Shown here: positions 12,854 to 24,897 of the stretch, piece by piece | How positions within the stretch are numbered: the stretch's first letter is position 1 | Layout of the letters: each line of letters starts with the position of its first letter | Assembly: GCF_022458985.1 (NCBI RefSeq) | Contig: NC_061772.1 | Location: 3,831,501-3,895,500, forward strand | Length of the DNA: 64,000 nt | Reading direction: 5' to 3' | From: Mugil cephalus | Lineage: Eukaryota > Chordata > Actinopteri > Mugiliformes > Mugilidae | The notes under the pieces: generated by a model | Database searches by the model: none | What the model was told of the DNA's origin: nothing | The model's input: only the letters and a program-made list of their open reading frames with translations | Translations under genes and position numbers: made by a program

Positions 12854-12969
12854 TATTAGACATGTAGCACCCACCTAGATCAGACACTCCTCAGTTTTTA
12901 AGTTCTTCCATACTTTTTAAATCAAGATGTGAAATTGTAGCACGAAATGAATGAGGCAACAATTTCTGC

Positions 12970-13115
12970 GGGAGTGTACCTATGTTCTTGGGTCACTAAC
13001 CCTGTCCCTAACCCTAACCCTAACCCTATTTAAAAAAAAGGGTCCTATGTTCCCCAGTTACATACAAAGCGGGGAACATAGGACCCAGGGAACATAGGGA
13101 TGATCCCCTTTCGGC
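12970..13115. repeat. Telomere-like CCCTAA run beside a 16 bp hairpin repeat
   Basis: About four CCCTAA units at 13000-13028 are followed by 'tttaaaaaaaa'. A perfect inverted repeat comes next: 13040-13055 'gggtcctatgttcccc' and 13071-13086 'ggggaacataggaccc', with a 15 nt loop. Further weaker 'cctatgttc' and 'gaacatagg' repeats flank both sides. I recall similar units elsewhere in fish genomes, so this is probably a dispersed foldback element carrying a telomeric motif and not an old chromosome end. Confidence 0.7.
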
Positions 13116-14682
13116 TACTTAACTAACATCCTGCTTATGCAGAGGATGTTAGCTGAGTAGACGTTCTGTCAGTGTGGCTAAAAGAGTGTAATCAAATGTT
13201 GACTAGACCACCTCCAAATGTGGTCTCATTGGTCGGATCTCAGTCAGATCTTCAGTGTCTGGTATGTGTAAACACATGTTTATTTAAAACTTACCACAGT
13301 TGACTGGATCACCTAGGGTGCATGTGACTACCAGGTATGAACTAGGCCTGTGTCTACTCTTGGGTTCCTCTGCTTGACTGTGACAGTCCAGAAAATGAGT
13401 AACAGGTGATATTGCCCAGTGGATATGGGGAAACGGCATCTGATCCCATTTCCCATGCAATTGGGAGGGCCTATTTTATGTAAGTAGGGCAGATCATTGA
13501 ACTCCAGCACTAACACACTGAGCTATTTGACCAACACACAGCAGCACTTTTTAAAAAACACCAGCCAACGCAAACCAGGATAAGACCATAATATCTTTCC
13601 ACTGCACTAGTTTCAATGAATTATACTTTACATAAACCTAAAAATAACTTCTAGAAGAAAGCTGCACATGCACATCACCATTCTCGTTTTATTATCCATA
13701 GCAATCAGGTATCTTAACTGTCACTGCTCGGGTAGGTCAGGAGGACCTGGGATTAAATGGAATGGGATGGGATTAAATTTGTGTCACAGCAATTTAACAA
13801 AATTCTTCCTGAATCAACAGATAGACTATGAATGAACACAAATAGATTATGAATAAAGTGATTCAAAGTAACAATACAATAACATACAGTGTTGTTGCCT
13901 TCTAATGACCTTCCTTCCTGCAGCTGTGGCGCTGTCAAAGATGTATTCATTCACATTCTCCTCTATGTTGGTAACTTACATATTTTGCACAATGTGAAAT
14001 GTAGCGTGCCTTTAATTTTGCTGTTATTGCCCAGTGTTTAGAGGCTTATACCGTGATGAGTGAGAGTCTGAGGAGTGATGTTAAAGAAAGCTAGCTTTGA
14101 CAGAGTCGTTTAAAAAGGGTACTCATTTTTAAAAGGCCCAGGTGACTATATAATTGCCCAAATAAAGATCAGCTTTGTGAGTCAACATGTTGGAAAGTGC
14201 CATCTCCGTCTTATTCCCTAAAACCTGTAATTATTCCCAGCATACTGTACTATAAAGCTGGTGTCAAATGAATATGTTGAAAGAAATCACAGCATAGATC
14301 TTTCTCATCAGTACTCCTTCATATATTTGGCTATATAATGTATGTATTTATACTAATAGAAATACACATTGGAATAAGATTTAAAAAATGGAAAAGGTTT
14401 ATGCCTGCACTAACATATCATATCCTGATAGCTCTATACAACTGAATAATGTTTAAGATCCAACTTCTCCATTACACAGTTGGTCAGGCTTCAGCCATTT
14501 TCTTGTTATAGTCTACACTCTGTGCTTCAAGCTGAACCCTGCTGTTTTGAGTTTTCTGTTTACATTATGATAAAAATGTATACAATGTGAGTCAGAAAAA
14601 AATGAGGTTCATGATTATTTTAATGTGGTATACTTAAGTAAAATATAACTTTGATGCTTATATTCAGTGCAATGAATTACAC
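13116..14682. other. Unassigned sequence
   Basis: No exon, tRNA or repeat is recognised. The region is AT-rich towards its right end. Confidence 0.4.
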
Positions 14683-15204
14683 CCATCAGGCTCAATATTA
14701 TGACCAGCTTCCTAATATTGTGTAGTTCTCCTTTGTGCCTCCAAAACAGTTGCGGCTCATCAATGAATAGACATGGGTCTTCTGAGGGTGTCCTGTGTTG
14801 TCTGGTAATAGAATGTTGTTAGTGGGGGTCTTTGGGTCCTATGAGTTGAGGGGAGGGGCCCCTGTGGATCATCACACAGATACTTGATTAGTTTGAGATC
14901 TAGTGAATTTGGAGGCCAGGTCAACATCTTATGCTGTTCTTCAAGTCTTTTGAGTTGTCTCTAAAGCATTTCTGTGTCTGTGTGTCTGTGTCAGGCTGCA
15001 TCCTGCTGGGGATGGCTGCTGCCATCAAGGAGTGTCATTGCTATGGGGTGGGGGTGTCTGGTCTGGTCTAGGTGGGTGCTACAAGTCTAAGTAACATTCA
15101 CATGAATGTCAGGTCCAACATCTCCCAGCAGAACAGTGACCTGTCACAAGAAGGTCAATATTATTTACTTCTCCTGTTAGTGTTTATAATGTATTGGCTG
15201 GTCG
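14683..15204 (+). mobile_element. MITE, near full-length copy (ATTATGACCAC family)
   Basis: The left end 'atcaggctcaatattatgac' and the right end (inverse 'gaccagccaatacattataa') form imperfect terminal inverted repeats. They match the ends of the copy at 56420, where they are clearer. The body includes 'tcttctgagggtgtcctgtg' and 'ggtctggtctaggtgggtgc'. About 520 bp with no coding capacity makes this a non-autonomous DNA element. This copy fixes the order of blocks used to read the truncated copies. Confidence 0.7.
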
Positions 15205-15362
15205 GGGTGGAAAGCCTCTTTCTTCAAAAATATAGCAATGCCCACTCCTAGATCACAACATTCATAATAGTTTTGTTCATAGATTTCAGATGTTATGTGT
15301 GCCTTGAAACTAACATGTCAAGCTCAGAGTAACCGCTGACCATCTTGCTGTGATCACATAAT

Positions 15363-15470
15363 GATTAGCACTCTGCATTGTGGCCACAGCGACCCTGGTT
15401 CAAATTCGGGTCATGACAGTTTTAACTGAATTTCCAACGGGATAAATAAAGCATCTATCTTTCTATCTAA
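15363..15470 (+). repeat. SINE-like fragment with LINE-type tail
   Basis: A tRNA box-B-like 'ggttcaaattc' lies at about 15400. It is followed by 'gaatttccaacgggataaat' and 'aaagcatctatctttctatc', a 3' tail of the kind shared by fish LINEs and their SINE partners. Confidence 0.5.
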
Positions 15471-16690
15471 TGCTAACTGTAGCCTCTGAAGTCAGTTTTT
15501 TTCTACCGTAGCCACTTCCAGATTGATCTTTCATACAGAGTATCATCATTTGGTGTGGTTTCATTTGGTCAGTGAATCTGGGAAGCACTTCTACAGAATC
15601 TTACATATCTTGCCTTTGCACCTTCAGAACATGAAGGAAAGGACACCCCAGGAGAGCTGCTCCAGATGTGCTGATTTTATTGAAACCAGTACAGCTGACT
15701 GGGTCACATGTCATCTTGGGGAGACTTGTGTTGGATCTTGTGAATTTCTTAACTCGGGGGAAATCAGTGACACTCCAAAACTCCTCTAACTCTTAGAGAA
15801 AATGTCTCATCTGTAGCCCTCTGAAGCAGTTCATCAGCCCAGATGGTTCAGTTCCTACACTGCCACTGGCACATATGATAGAGCAGTGTGCACTTTATGT
15901 CTCTGTCTCTCTCTGCCATATTCCCTCTTAATCTCTTCCACCGTGTCTGCTCTGTTTGAGGCGGTATTCAATTTAAATGCAACATGCTGCGTAATGTCTG
16001 TGCAGCGCTGGCATTTCTATTCAGGTTTATGCACTGCTACACCAGACAAGCGGATGACGGTGCTCCATCTTTATTCATGTGTCTTGCCACCATTTAGCCC
16101 TCCTACAGCGCTGCCACCCAGCCTCTCCCCTCGCTTCTCCTCCCACTGCCTGTTATGTGTCTGAATCAAAAGGTTACGACCTTTCCAAATCATTAAGACT
16201 TCCTGTGAGCCTGTTTTTATAGCTCACCAGATAGCACAATATAGAAATCACTCTCACTCTCACCACACTTGATAGAATGCTTCCTGCTGCTGGAGATTAC
16301 TTTATAACAAGCTCCAGTAAGTTATGTCAAAATGACCATTTATTCTTGAGAGGCTATTTGGGAAACATTGTTACTGTCTACGATGTGTTCATTGGAAGCA
16401 GTATTGTATTGTGCGGAAGTCATCTATATAAGGTTATGGTGGTTGAGTGCATAGTGCATAGAGTGTATAGTAGTGAGCAGCTTGTGCTGGGGTTTTACAA
16501 AACAAAAACACTTTACTCAGTGTAAGGACTGTGCCTCCACCATTGTGAGTGGTGGAGTCACAGCGGAGTCTCGGACTTTGCCTAATACCCTGTGCTGCCT
16601 AAGCCAAAAATGGATTGCACATGCAAAGATGTGCGGCTTAAATGGAGCTGAGGCGGCTGATGCCTCGACATACAGCTAGAGCCCTGTGCT
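15471..16690. other. Unassigned sequence upstream of the LINE fragment
   Basis: No gene is recognised. Positions 16540-16690 may belong to the 5' side of the following LINE copy, but I see no motif there. Confidence 0.35.
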
Positions 16691-16699
16691 GCCAGCACC

Positions 16700-17150
16700 A
16701 TCCTGTCAAGCAAGGAAAGTCAATAGGCCCAGACCGTGTAAACTCCCGTGTCCTGAAGACTTGCTCTTCACAGCTGACTGGCATCTTACACTTCCCGTTT
16801 AAGCTGAGTTTGAATTTGGAAAGTACCGGTGCCGAAAAAGCCGATCCCATCTGACTTCAGATCAGTTGCACTGACGTCACACATCATGAAGGTCCTGGAG
16901 AGACTCGTCCCGGTTCAGCTGAGACCCTTGATGGCCCCTGTCTTGGACCCTCTTCAGTTTGCATATCAGCTTCATGTTGATGATGCTGTAATCTACCCTC
17001 TGCAGTGAGTTCACGCTCACATGGATGATGGGAAGGGCACTGTAAGGATCATGTTCTTTGATTTCTCCAGTGCTTTTAACACCTTTCAGCCCTTTCTGAT
17101 GAGTAAGAAGTTGCTCAGTCTGTGCGTCAGCTCCTCCACTGCCACTGTGG
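16700..17150 (+). mobile_element. Rex/CR1-like LINE reverse-transcriptase fragment, decayed
   Basis: Translation of the plus strand gives GPDRVNSRVLKTCSSQL (RT domain start), then RSVALTSHIMKVLERLV, LDPLQFAYQLHVDDAVIY and MFFDFSSAFNTFQPFL. These are successive blocks of the reverse transcriptase of fish Rex/CR1-like non-LTR retrotransposons. They lie in different frames with a stop after DDAVIYPLQ, so the copy is inactive. The catalytic FADD block and the endonuclease are absent. Confidence 0.8.
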
Positions 17151-17585
17151 AAAAGGTAGTCAGTGTATTTGGAGAAAACCCACACAGACACAAGGAGAAC
17201 ATGGAAACTCCACACAGAAAGAACCCAGAACCTGACACTTACCTCTTCTGCTCTTTATCAAACCCCACTCTTTCTGGTTGATCTTGACTTCTAATCCGTG
17301 TTTAGCCCAGATGTTCCTGTACACTGTCGCAGCTACTGTCTGTTAGTGTAATTCTGCTCTGTATTATGGTCCAAGGAGAACTGCAAAGCAGGCCACAAAT
17401 TTAAAGACTGGAGTGCTGATGGATGGGAGGCTTGCAGTGAAGGAGGAAGCCATCCTTCCTGGGATTGAGCAGGTGACAGAGGCAAAGATTATTAGTTTTT
17501 CTACAGTGTGAATTCCATTTCTGTGTAAGCTTTGTACTAGTTAGAAAAACTACATTCATACATTTACATTTGTGATTCTACAACA
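17151..17585. other. Probable continuation of LINE-derived sequence
   Basis: There are no clear motifs. Short open stretches such as GGRLAVKEEAILPGIEQ follow the RT fragment and could be LINE-derived, but I cannot assign them. Confidence 0.3.
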
Positions 17586-17950
17586 GGGTGGCACAGCGGC
17601 TCGGTGGTTAGTGCTGATGCCTCCAAGTTTCTGGGTTCAATTTCAGCTCGGGCCTTTTGCATGTTCTCCCTGTGTCCACGTGGGTTTTCTCCGGTTACTC
17701 TGGCTTCCTTCCGCCAAAGACATGCTAGTTAGCCTAATTGGTGACCCTAAATTAACCCTAGGTGTGCTTTTGAGTGCAAATGGTTGTTTGTCTCTGTGTT
17801 AGCCCTGTAATAGGCTGGCAACTTATCCAGGGTGTACCCCATCTCTCGCCCGATGCCAGGTGGGATAGGCTCCAGCAACCCCCCCCCCCCCAACCCTAGT
17901 GAAGGATTAAGCGGTATGGAAGATGAGATGAAATGAGATGAAATGAGATT
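17586..17950 (+). repeat. tRNA-headed SINE-like repeat, near full length
   Basis: The head 'gcacagcggctcggtggtta' resembles box A and 'gggttcaattt' at 17633 resembles box B. The body contains 'aaagacatgctagttagcct' and 'gggataggctccagcaaccc'. The tail is a run of GATGA-type units. A 13 bp C run lies at 17879-17891. Further copies are at 23400, 42385, 49221, 49672 and 56957. Confidence 0.7.
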
Positions 17951-20900
17951 CCACCACAACAATCAGATCATTTCACTTTTTAGTTTGTAATCATTCGATT
18001 TCCCGCAAGTTTTGTGCATCCCTGTCATCCCTGTACCCCTAGTCCTTCCTGCTAAAAACAGCAGCATACTCTGAAGTAAACTTTTAAGCCTTCTCCTTCC
18101 ACCCAGATGATCCTTAAGCAACACTCAGTGTTTCCTCCAGAGACACAGCATGCATTATTACTAAATTATTCACACCACTGCACGTACAACATATGGCCTG
18201 TGCGGCGAATGCTTTCCCACAATTGCTCTGTCCTATTTTCCATTGCTGTTGGTCACATTTCATTTATGCGCAGGTCCTGAGTCTGGTGCTAATTGAAATA
18301 AATCAACCTGATATAGCCTATAGTATTCCTGCGCCAGGACTTGGGTGCCTGTGTGTGTGTATGGTGATTAAATATATTTGAATGTGCCTGGGCAGTTAGC
18401 AGCCAAGATTGGGAATCAGTTCCCCATAAATCATCCAGCTGTTTCCTTCTGGTGATAGCACCGGACACCTGTTGGCCCACATCACACAGTCTGTAGCAGT
18501 TTTATCTAGATGCCCAAACAGATTCAATAATTAAGAAAAAAAATCCTTCAAGACAATAACCCTGGGCCGCTGTTTAAAAAAATAGTGTGCAGTGATTTCC
18601 ATATCAAGTATATATATTTGATCAAAGATAGCACAAAGACAATATAACAAACGTTAAGACATGATTATTTTATATTCACTTAAATATATTCAGACAGAAA
18701 ACAGGCAGCAACACTTACTTTGGGAGAGACACAAAACTTGTAACTGTGTCAAGTAGGCATCAACACACACCTGATTTATTAGCCACTTTTAATGTGATAT
18801 TCAATCAGTGCTGATTGTAATTGTACTCAATCCTCCATGCAGTGATACATCACAGAGAATGCCAAGCAGAGGAAAGGGTGACACCTTCTCGAGTGACCTG
18901 AAGATACTAAAGTAATGGAGGGAAGAAACAGCAAACACACAGCCTTTGGGGGTGATGCAGGTGGACAAGGAAGTAAAGGAGCTGCCTTTTTGTTGCATCA
19001 GCTGTAATTTTGAGGCTTTGAGTAATGTCAACTCTGGAGAGTCAAGTGTCATGGCCAGCATCCTGGCTCACTTAGACTTATATAGTCTTTGAAAAATATA
19101 AACAAACAAAATATATATAGGTTTGCATTTAAAACAGATCTGTAGACAATAGATTTGTACATATGCAAATCTTGTAGATACTTTATGAACTTGATGGCAT
19201 GGTTTACTGAGGCTTAATGCATGGAGAAATCTGCACAAAAGATGAGAGAAAGAATTTTTTTTATGTCTGTAGTGTTACAATGTCCTTTGGTAACATTCTG
19301 TTTCTGGCTTTCTGGGTCCCGAGTTAAGGTTTTAACCTGGAAATGAAGAAATGGGGCAGACTTCTACTCAGAAACCAAAGATGAAACCTTGTATCGGAAA
19401 TCTGACCATCCAAACCACCGCACATAAGGGTAGAGGAAAGGGTGTTGGGATGTATGCATGAAAGGAAAGAATGAAAGAAAAAATTACAGAACAAATTAAA
19501 AACTGCAGAGACAGTGATGAGTGTGAAACAACCTCCTGCGGTGATCTAGTATGCAATGACATAAGCATTTGAAGTGAGGTGGCGTCATGTAGGGTATGCC
19601 ACTCTGCTTGATTGGAGGGCCGCCTTGTTGAGTGGAGAGAATGGAGTTTTGAAAGGGTGGGACACATTTTTCGTTATTGTCTTGGCATGAATGAATGCTC
19701 TCGGAACAGCCAGGACACTTGATTGATGTAAGCCAGAGTTCTGCACCAGAGATAAAAAAACAAAGAAACAAACAAGTAGTTCTGCTTTTCTCAAAGTACT
19801 GCAAATCCCTAATACTTAAGGTGTGGTTGTCACTTGTCAGTGATGCTTCAGTAGGTCTGCTCCAAGGAAACATGTATTTCTTTAGAAGGAGAGCACAATG
19901 TGCCCATTACAATATAAAACGTGCCAATTTTATTAGAAGTCAAAATGGATTTGGCATACGGGTTCACTATTATGTGATGTGTTCATATTAGGTGCTTGAC
20001 TTATTTTCCAGCTTTGTTTGTTTAAAAATCCCAACATTTCCTTTACATTGTTCCTTTTTTGGAAGCTGTGTGATAACATTTGTCCTGAGGAGAAAAGAAC
20101 GACAAGGATACACCAATGTTTCCAGAAACCGTTTCACCCTGTGCCTGCCTGCCTGCCTGCCCGCCTACCAGCTACAGTAATTACATCAAGCCAGAGCAAA
20201 CTCAGAAGGAATCTTGGCTGGGCAAGGGAAGACGCTGTCTGAGTTTTCCATTTCAAGGTCAGCCAATAAGGTCTGAGTGAAAATCAAGTCAGCCTTGCAG
20301 AACAGAGCTTTGGAAGAAAGAGAGCAGACAACCCTCTGAGTACTGGGACCGCTTTATAATGAAACACTATGTGCCTCTGAGGCCTATTTCAGTTGGGAAT
20401 CAGCTAAGCTTAGCAGCAAAGGTGTTAAATTGTAGGACTGTATGCATAACTGTCTGTATTCTTGTTTGAAGGAGTATGATTTTCTGTTAGTGAATGTGTG
20501 ATGACCGTGTGCCCCCCAACCACCACCACCCCAGGCCACCACATCAGCTACTTTCGAAGAAAGTCCTTATCCATGCATGAAATGAAGACACCACTGAAAG
20601 CCAAAAAAGATCAGAACACTGCCCTGTTTGATAGTTTCTGACTAAAATACTGTAGTGTAATATGAATTGGCTTGCTTCAAGAACTGATAATGAAACACTG
20701 TGTTTACTGTGGACAGGCAGGAAAAGAGTCAGTTTGTACACTGGGTCTCTGGCTTTATGAGAGAGCAGAGCCACAGTTTCCTACTCAGCAGTTCTTTGTC
20801 ACCACATAATAACCACTGCATTTTGTAGAATGTGCTTCTCCATTCTGTATTTAGAGCATACAATGAGTTAATTGAACTAATTTACATCTTTGGTTGTCAG

Positions 20901-21453
20901 TCTCTCTTCCACAGCAAATTTTCTACCTAGTATCATACTCACATTAATATTAGCTTGCACTGTCCTGCTCTTTGTAAACTTATTTCAAATCCAGAAATAT
21001 GCTTCCTGGAAAATTCTGGGGACAAATGCTTAGAGACGCTACTCTGGCAGTGTGAGCTCACTTGGATGGGTTAAATGCAGAAAACAAATTCCTTGTGTTC
21101 CTGGCACAGGGTTACCGGGCTATGTGTGCAAATACACTCACCTGCCAGCTCGTAAGGCAGACTGGTGAAAATGATTACATTTTTAATATCAATCCTTCAC
21201 TACATCTTGACTTTATGCCTGCATTTGTGTTTAATAACTGGTTTCCATTGTGGAGGCTGTGGTTTGTTATACTATTAAATTGTATGGTGTTGTACTGACA
21301 TATTTCTAACTGCCATATGTAAATATGGTCTGTTGACCCCATCTGAGTCTGTCAGTTAAGCACTAATGTGCATTCATAGTTGAATAAAATGTGTTATACA
21401 TTACATCATTGGCTTATTTTGTCGTAATGTTTGACAGTGCAGCTTCATCATGC
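17951..21453. other. Unassigned sequence, no gene recognised
   Basis: Only short, unrelated open frames occur, up to 125 codons. A GCCT-type low-complexity run lies at about 20142-20166. I found no exon pairs with consistent splice signals. Confidence 0.4.
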
Positions 21454-21479
21454 AAAAAAAAAAAAAAAAAAAAAAAAAA
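21454..21479. repeat. Poly-A tract
   Basis: Uninterrupted A run of about 26 bp directly beside the LINE remnant. Confidence 0.9.
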
Positions 21480-21715
21480 TCCTCCAGGCAGTCTATGTTA
21501 TCCTCAAGAGGTCTTTCACAATACTTTTCTGGACAGAAATCTCAGATGTTGTTCTTGAATTCTACTGGAGCCAACCTCCCAGTTTGAGGGTCTCAGCCTC
21601 AAGCGTTCCTATCACCACAGGGACAACTGCTGCCTTCACCTCCCTCATCTATTCTAGTTCTTCTTTCAGCTCTCTTTCCACCACTACTGTGTCAGTGCAA
21701 CCAGATGTAAAGTGA
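21480..21715 (-). mobile_element. Non-LTR retrotransposon remnant (VVPVVIGTL...TSEISVQKS)
   Basis: The minus strand translates as ERELKEELE, stop, MREVKAAVVPVVIGTLEAE, TLKLGGWLQ, stop, NSRTTSEISVQKS, then DLLRIT, stop. I recall closely similar blocks (KEELE, VVPVVIGALG, LGGWLQQIPG, TSEISVQKS) from the C-terminal part of a fish/amphibian retroelement polyprotein. Three in-frame stops show that it is decayed. Confidence 0.65.
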
Positions 21716-21779
21716 CTTTAGTTCTTAACAGTGACTTAAAAGTGACTTTAGAAAGTGACTTTAGAAAGTGACTTTAGAA
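21711..21779. repeat. 13 bp minisatellite, three perfect units plus diverged ones
   Basis: AGTGACTTTAGAA repeats perfectly at 21741, 21754 and 21767. Diverged copies start at 21711 and near 21729. Confidence 0.9.
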
Positions 21780-23399
21780 GCACAAGCATACCAAACATTG
21801 TATGATCAGGTAGGAACAGATGTGATAACCACTAAGCAGTTCTGAAAGATTTAAATTTATGAGAACTGAAAACATGACACTCATCTCACCCACAGGAGTA
21901 CTGTATAAGGTATGAGTGATGAAATGGATGTATAAGGGGGTTAAACACAAGAAGCAATGAATGAATGAGCTTTGAACTATATAGCCACTTTAGTGGCTGG
22001 ATATCTGACAAAGACAAAACGTATTTTTCATTAAAATAATTCATTCAAAAAAAAAAACTTGTAATAATGTAAATACAAAGAAGAATAAAAAAACGTAACA
22101 GAATTTTGACAGGTGAGAATAGTGAGAGTAGTTATTTTCAGAGAAAAACTCTGACATGGTTTTCTGGAGTTTCATGCCCCACTTTGCTCTGAGGGTTAGA
22201 GAAAAATGTTGCCTTTGTTAAGACAGCACTGATTTACATGAAACCATCAGATTTAATCACTGCCATGGGAAACTGACTATAATTAATGTTGCCTTTCTTG
22301 AGATACGTGATGCTTACACTTACACTTTGTGAATACTTGTCAACCTGACCAAAAAGTTCATTAAACTATAGAATGTATATAATGTGGACAATCCACTCCA
22401 CCGCATTGGCCAAACACAAAGAAGACACCATTTACAAAGATATGTATTATTCACCTACTTTTTTGGATTTTGACATCCTAGTAGTGTGACATCTATTTCT
22501 ACACCATCAAATAACTTAAATGAACTTATCAGAAAAGAAATGGACAACTGAGTATGCATTAGTACTATATATTAACTACGGTACGTAAAATGACAGAAAC
22601 CATCTTTGAAAAAAGTATATTTGACATGTATTGTAGTGTTTTAGGTAATTTTCACACCTGACCAAGAGCACTCGGTTTGACTGGGGAGCTATGTTTTTTT
22701 ATTTGTTTGTTTTTTTTTTTTTTTGTTTGATTGTTTTTCGATCTTTTTCATTTATCATTTGGTTGGTTCTGCTTTCAAACTGCAAGCGCACCAAATTTTC
22801 TAAGCAACATCATGTGGTTGAAACTGCAACCAGACACCAGGGGGAGCTCTACTTGCTTTGGCTTCAGAGCTGTATAGTAGAGAGATTCTGTCTACCTCAA
22901 ATCATGGTCGCCATGTTAGATACATCAGAGAAAATATTGAAATAAATTGCTTATTTTTACCATTAACGGGCATATAAATGTTATTGCCAAGGTCTGTCAT
23001 TATGTAAAAGGTCCTCATGTAAATATCCCAGCATCATTAGCACGGTAAACATAAGAACTTAGCAGTAGCCGAGGCAAAGTTACGTGTCAATTAAATTTAA
23101 CTATCTACATGGACATAAATTATATGCACACATGGGTTTCACAGTATATATGATGGGAGCTGCTATTTTTCTAAGCCTTTAGTCTAGATAACTAGCTAGC
23201 ATAAGGCTAGCATAAGGCTTGGTTAAGTTCAAACTTCATTCATTTGTAAAGCTGTGTTGGACGTTTTTGAGATCATGGTACACATTAATGATGGAATGAC
23301 TTTATTTTTCCTATATAAAGGAGCTGTTATATGTCCATCTTTATACAGTCTGTGCATTAAACAGTTCCAAAACTCATTGTTGAAATCCATCACAGTTTG
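21780..23399. other. Unassigned AT-rich sequence
   Basis: No gene or named repeat is seen. T-rich tracts lie at about 22690-22735, and an 11 bp direct repeat of the type GCTAGCATAAG at about 23200. Confidence 0.4.
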
Positions 23400-23614
23400 T
23401 GGACTCTCAAAGACATGCTCATTACGCTGATTGGTGACTCTAAATTGTGCGTGGGGGTGTGAATGGTTGTTGGTCTCTGTGTTGGCCCTACGATAGGCTA
23501 GTGACCTGTTCAGGGTCTACCCCACCTCTCGCCCAACGCCAGCTGGGATGGGCTCCAGCAACCCCTGTGACCCTAGTGAGGATTAAGCGATATGGAAGAT
23601 GAGATGAGATAAAT
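23400..23614 (+). repeat. SINE-like repeat, 3' part only
   Basis: The sequence matches the second half of the element at 17586, with 'caaagacatgctcattacgc', 'gggatgggctccagcaaccc' and a tail of GATGA units. The tRNA-like head is missing, so it is a 5'-truncated copy. Confidence 0.65.
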
Positions 23615-24809
23615 TTTGTGTATTTTGTGTAACTATACTGTTTCTCTCTCTAAATTCTTTACCACTTCATTGTAAATGATAGATTATACCAGTATGGGAG
23701 ATACAAATTGCTGCAAAAGGCCAAATAAAGTATTGAGGCCAGATGATTACTCCAGTAAGGCTGGATCTTGGGGGATTCAGAGTTCATCTCCTTCATTTCA
23801 GAGAAATTACACCTTGTTTGCAGCTGCTTTCTCCATTTTCTTGCTGTCTGCACAAATTAAGCCATTCAGACACGCCTTATTAAAAAGCTATTTCTGTTCC
23901 AGCCTCTTCGACTCCACCACTCGGAATATTTGCTTGTTTGGGAAGGGTGAATCATCCTGTCAGCAGACAATTTTCATATCATCCACACAAACAACAGTGG
24001 ACATAATCACAGTGGTGAAAAATGAAGATAAGGACGTGTCTAAGATCTAGATCCAGCAATACCAACGATTGTTATTTTAAAAACTAGTCCAGCAAACTAG
24101 TCCGTTACGTCTTGGTTGGACTACTGTAAAAAGAGAGAAAGAAAAAGAGATTATATTTCTTCCACATTGGTGTCTCTTTTACCATTCAAAAAGGTAGTCC
24201 TCTATATTATAGAACTATATAAATAACACAATTATCAGGGTATCTGCAGGGTCTACAAAACAATTTAAAGTTGTTAATTCAATTTTGGGGAAATTAAGAC
24301 CCCATAAAAGTATTAATCCCAACTTTATGAGGTATTTTTGAGTTCAATTTTGAGTTTGAGTTTGTCCTAAAACATTGACAAAGTGTGTGACTTTATTGTT
24401 TTTTAAAAAACAAAGATAATCAGGTGACATAAAAACTGGACTACTATGGGTGCGATTGTAAATTGGCTCTGAGAGTGCCAGAACTTATGTGGATGGAAAT
24501 TCACAGCCGCAAACGACATTTCCAAACATAGATGCTGCCTCCGCTGCCGCCTCAGTCGCCTCGAATAACGCGGCCGCCATCTTGGGGTGGTGGCAGAGGT
24601 CTATCAATGATTAAAATCACCATAACTCACTGTATTTTCAACCAATTTTCAATCCATTTGGTTTATTATAAATATTGGACATATATTTATGATACAGTAT
24701 AGATTGGTTAAATTAAAAATGCAGACAAGGCGGAACATCATTGAAAAGCTTCTAGGTATTTATCAAAACATATCAAAATGGAAAAGTACATGTGGAATTT
24801 TAGATTCGT

Positions 24810-24810
<1 letters not shown>
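23615..24810. other. Unassigned sequence with a small CpG-rich patch
   Basis: The stretch is mostly AT-rich. Positions 24535-24600 are locally GC- and CpG-rich and contain GCCGCCATCTTG at 24573-24584, the inverse of the canonical YY1 motif AAGATGGCGGC. No open frame or splice site ties it to a gene. Confidence 0.4.

Positions 24811-24897
<87 letters not shown>
24811..24897. repeat. (GATA)n microsatellite, about 22 copies
   Basis: 87 bp of perfect TAGA/GATA, the second such locus in the window. Confidence 0.98.

Larger units (their letters stand above)
11805..12896 (-). mobile_element. MITE copy (ATTATGACCAC family), split by a 933 bp insertion
   Basis: The left part (11805-11920) is the reverse complement of the end of the MITE also present at 14683, 33068 and 56420. 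It contains 'ttaaaaccactgacaggaga' and 'tctgctgggaaacttttgga'. The family sequence resumes at 12854 with 'tattagacatgtagcaccca' and fades by 12896. In the copy at 14683 these two parts are contiguous. Confidence 0.65.

Noticed and set aside
13000..13028. Interstitial telomere as sign of a chromosome fusion
   Set aside because: Only about four CCCTAA units, attached to a foldback repeat. A dispersed repeat explains it better.
17586..17660. Possible functional tRNA genes at box A/B-like sequences (17586, 49221, minus strand at 7013)
   Set aside because: They lack a complete cloverleaf and are joined to the shared repeat body, as expected for SINE heads.
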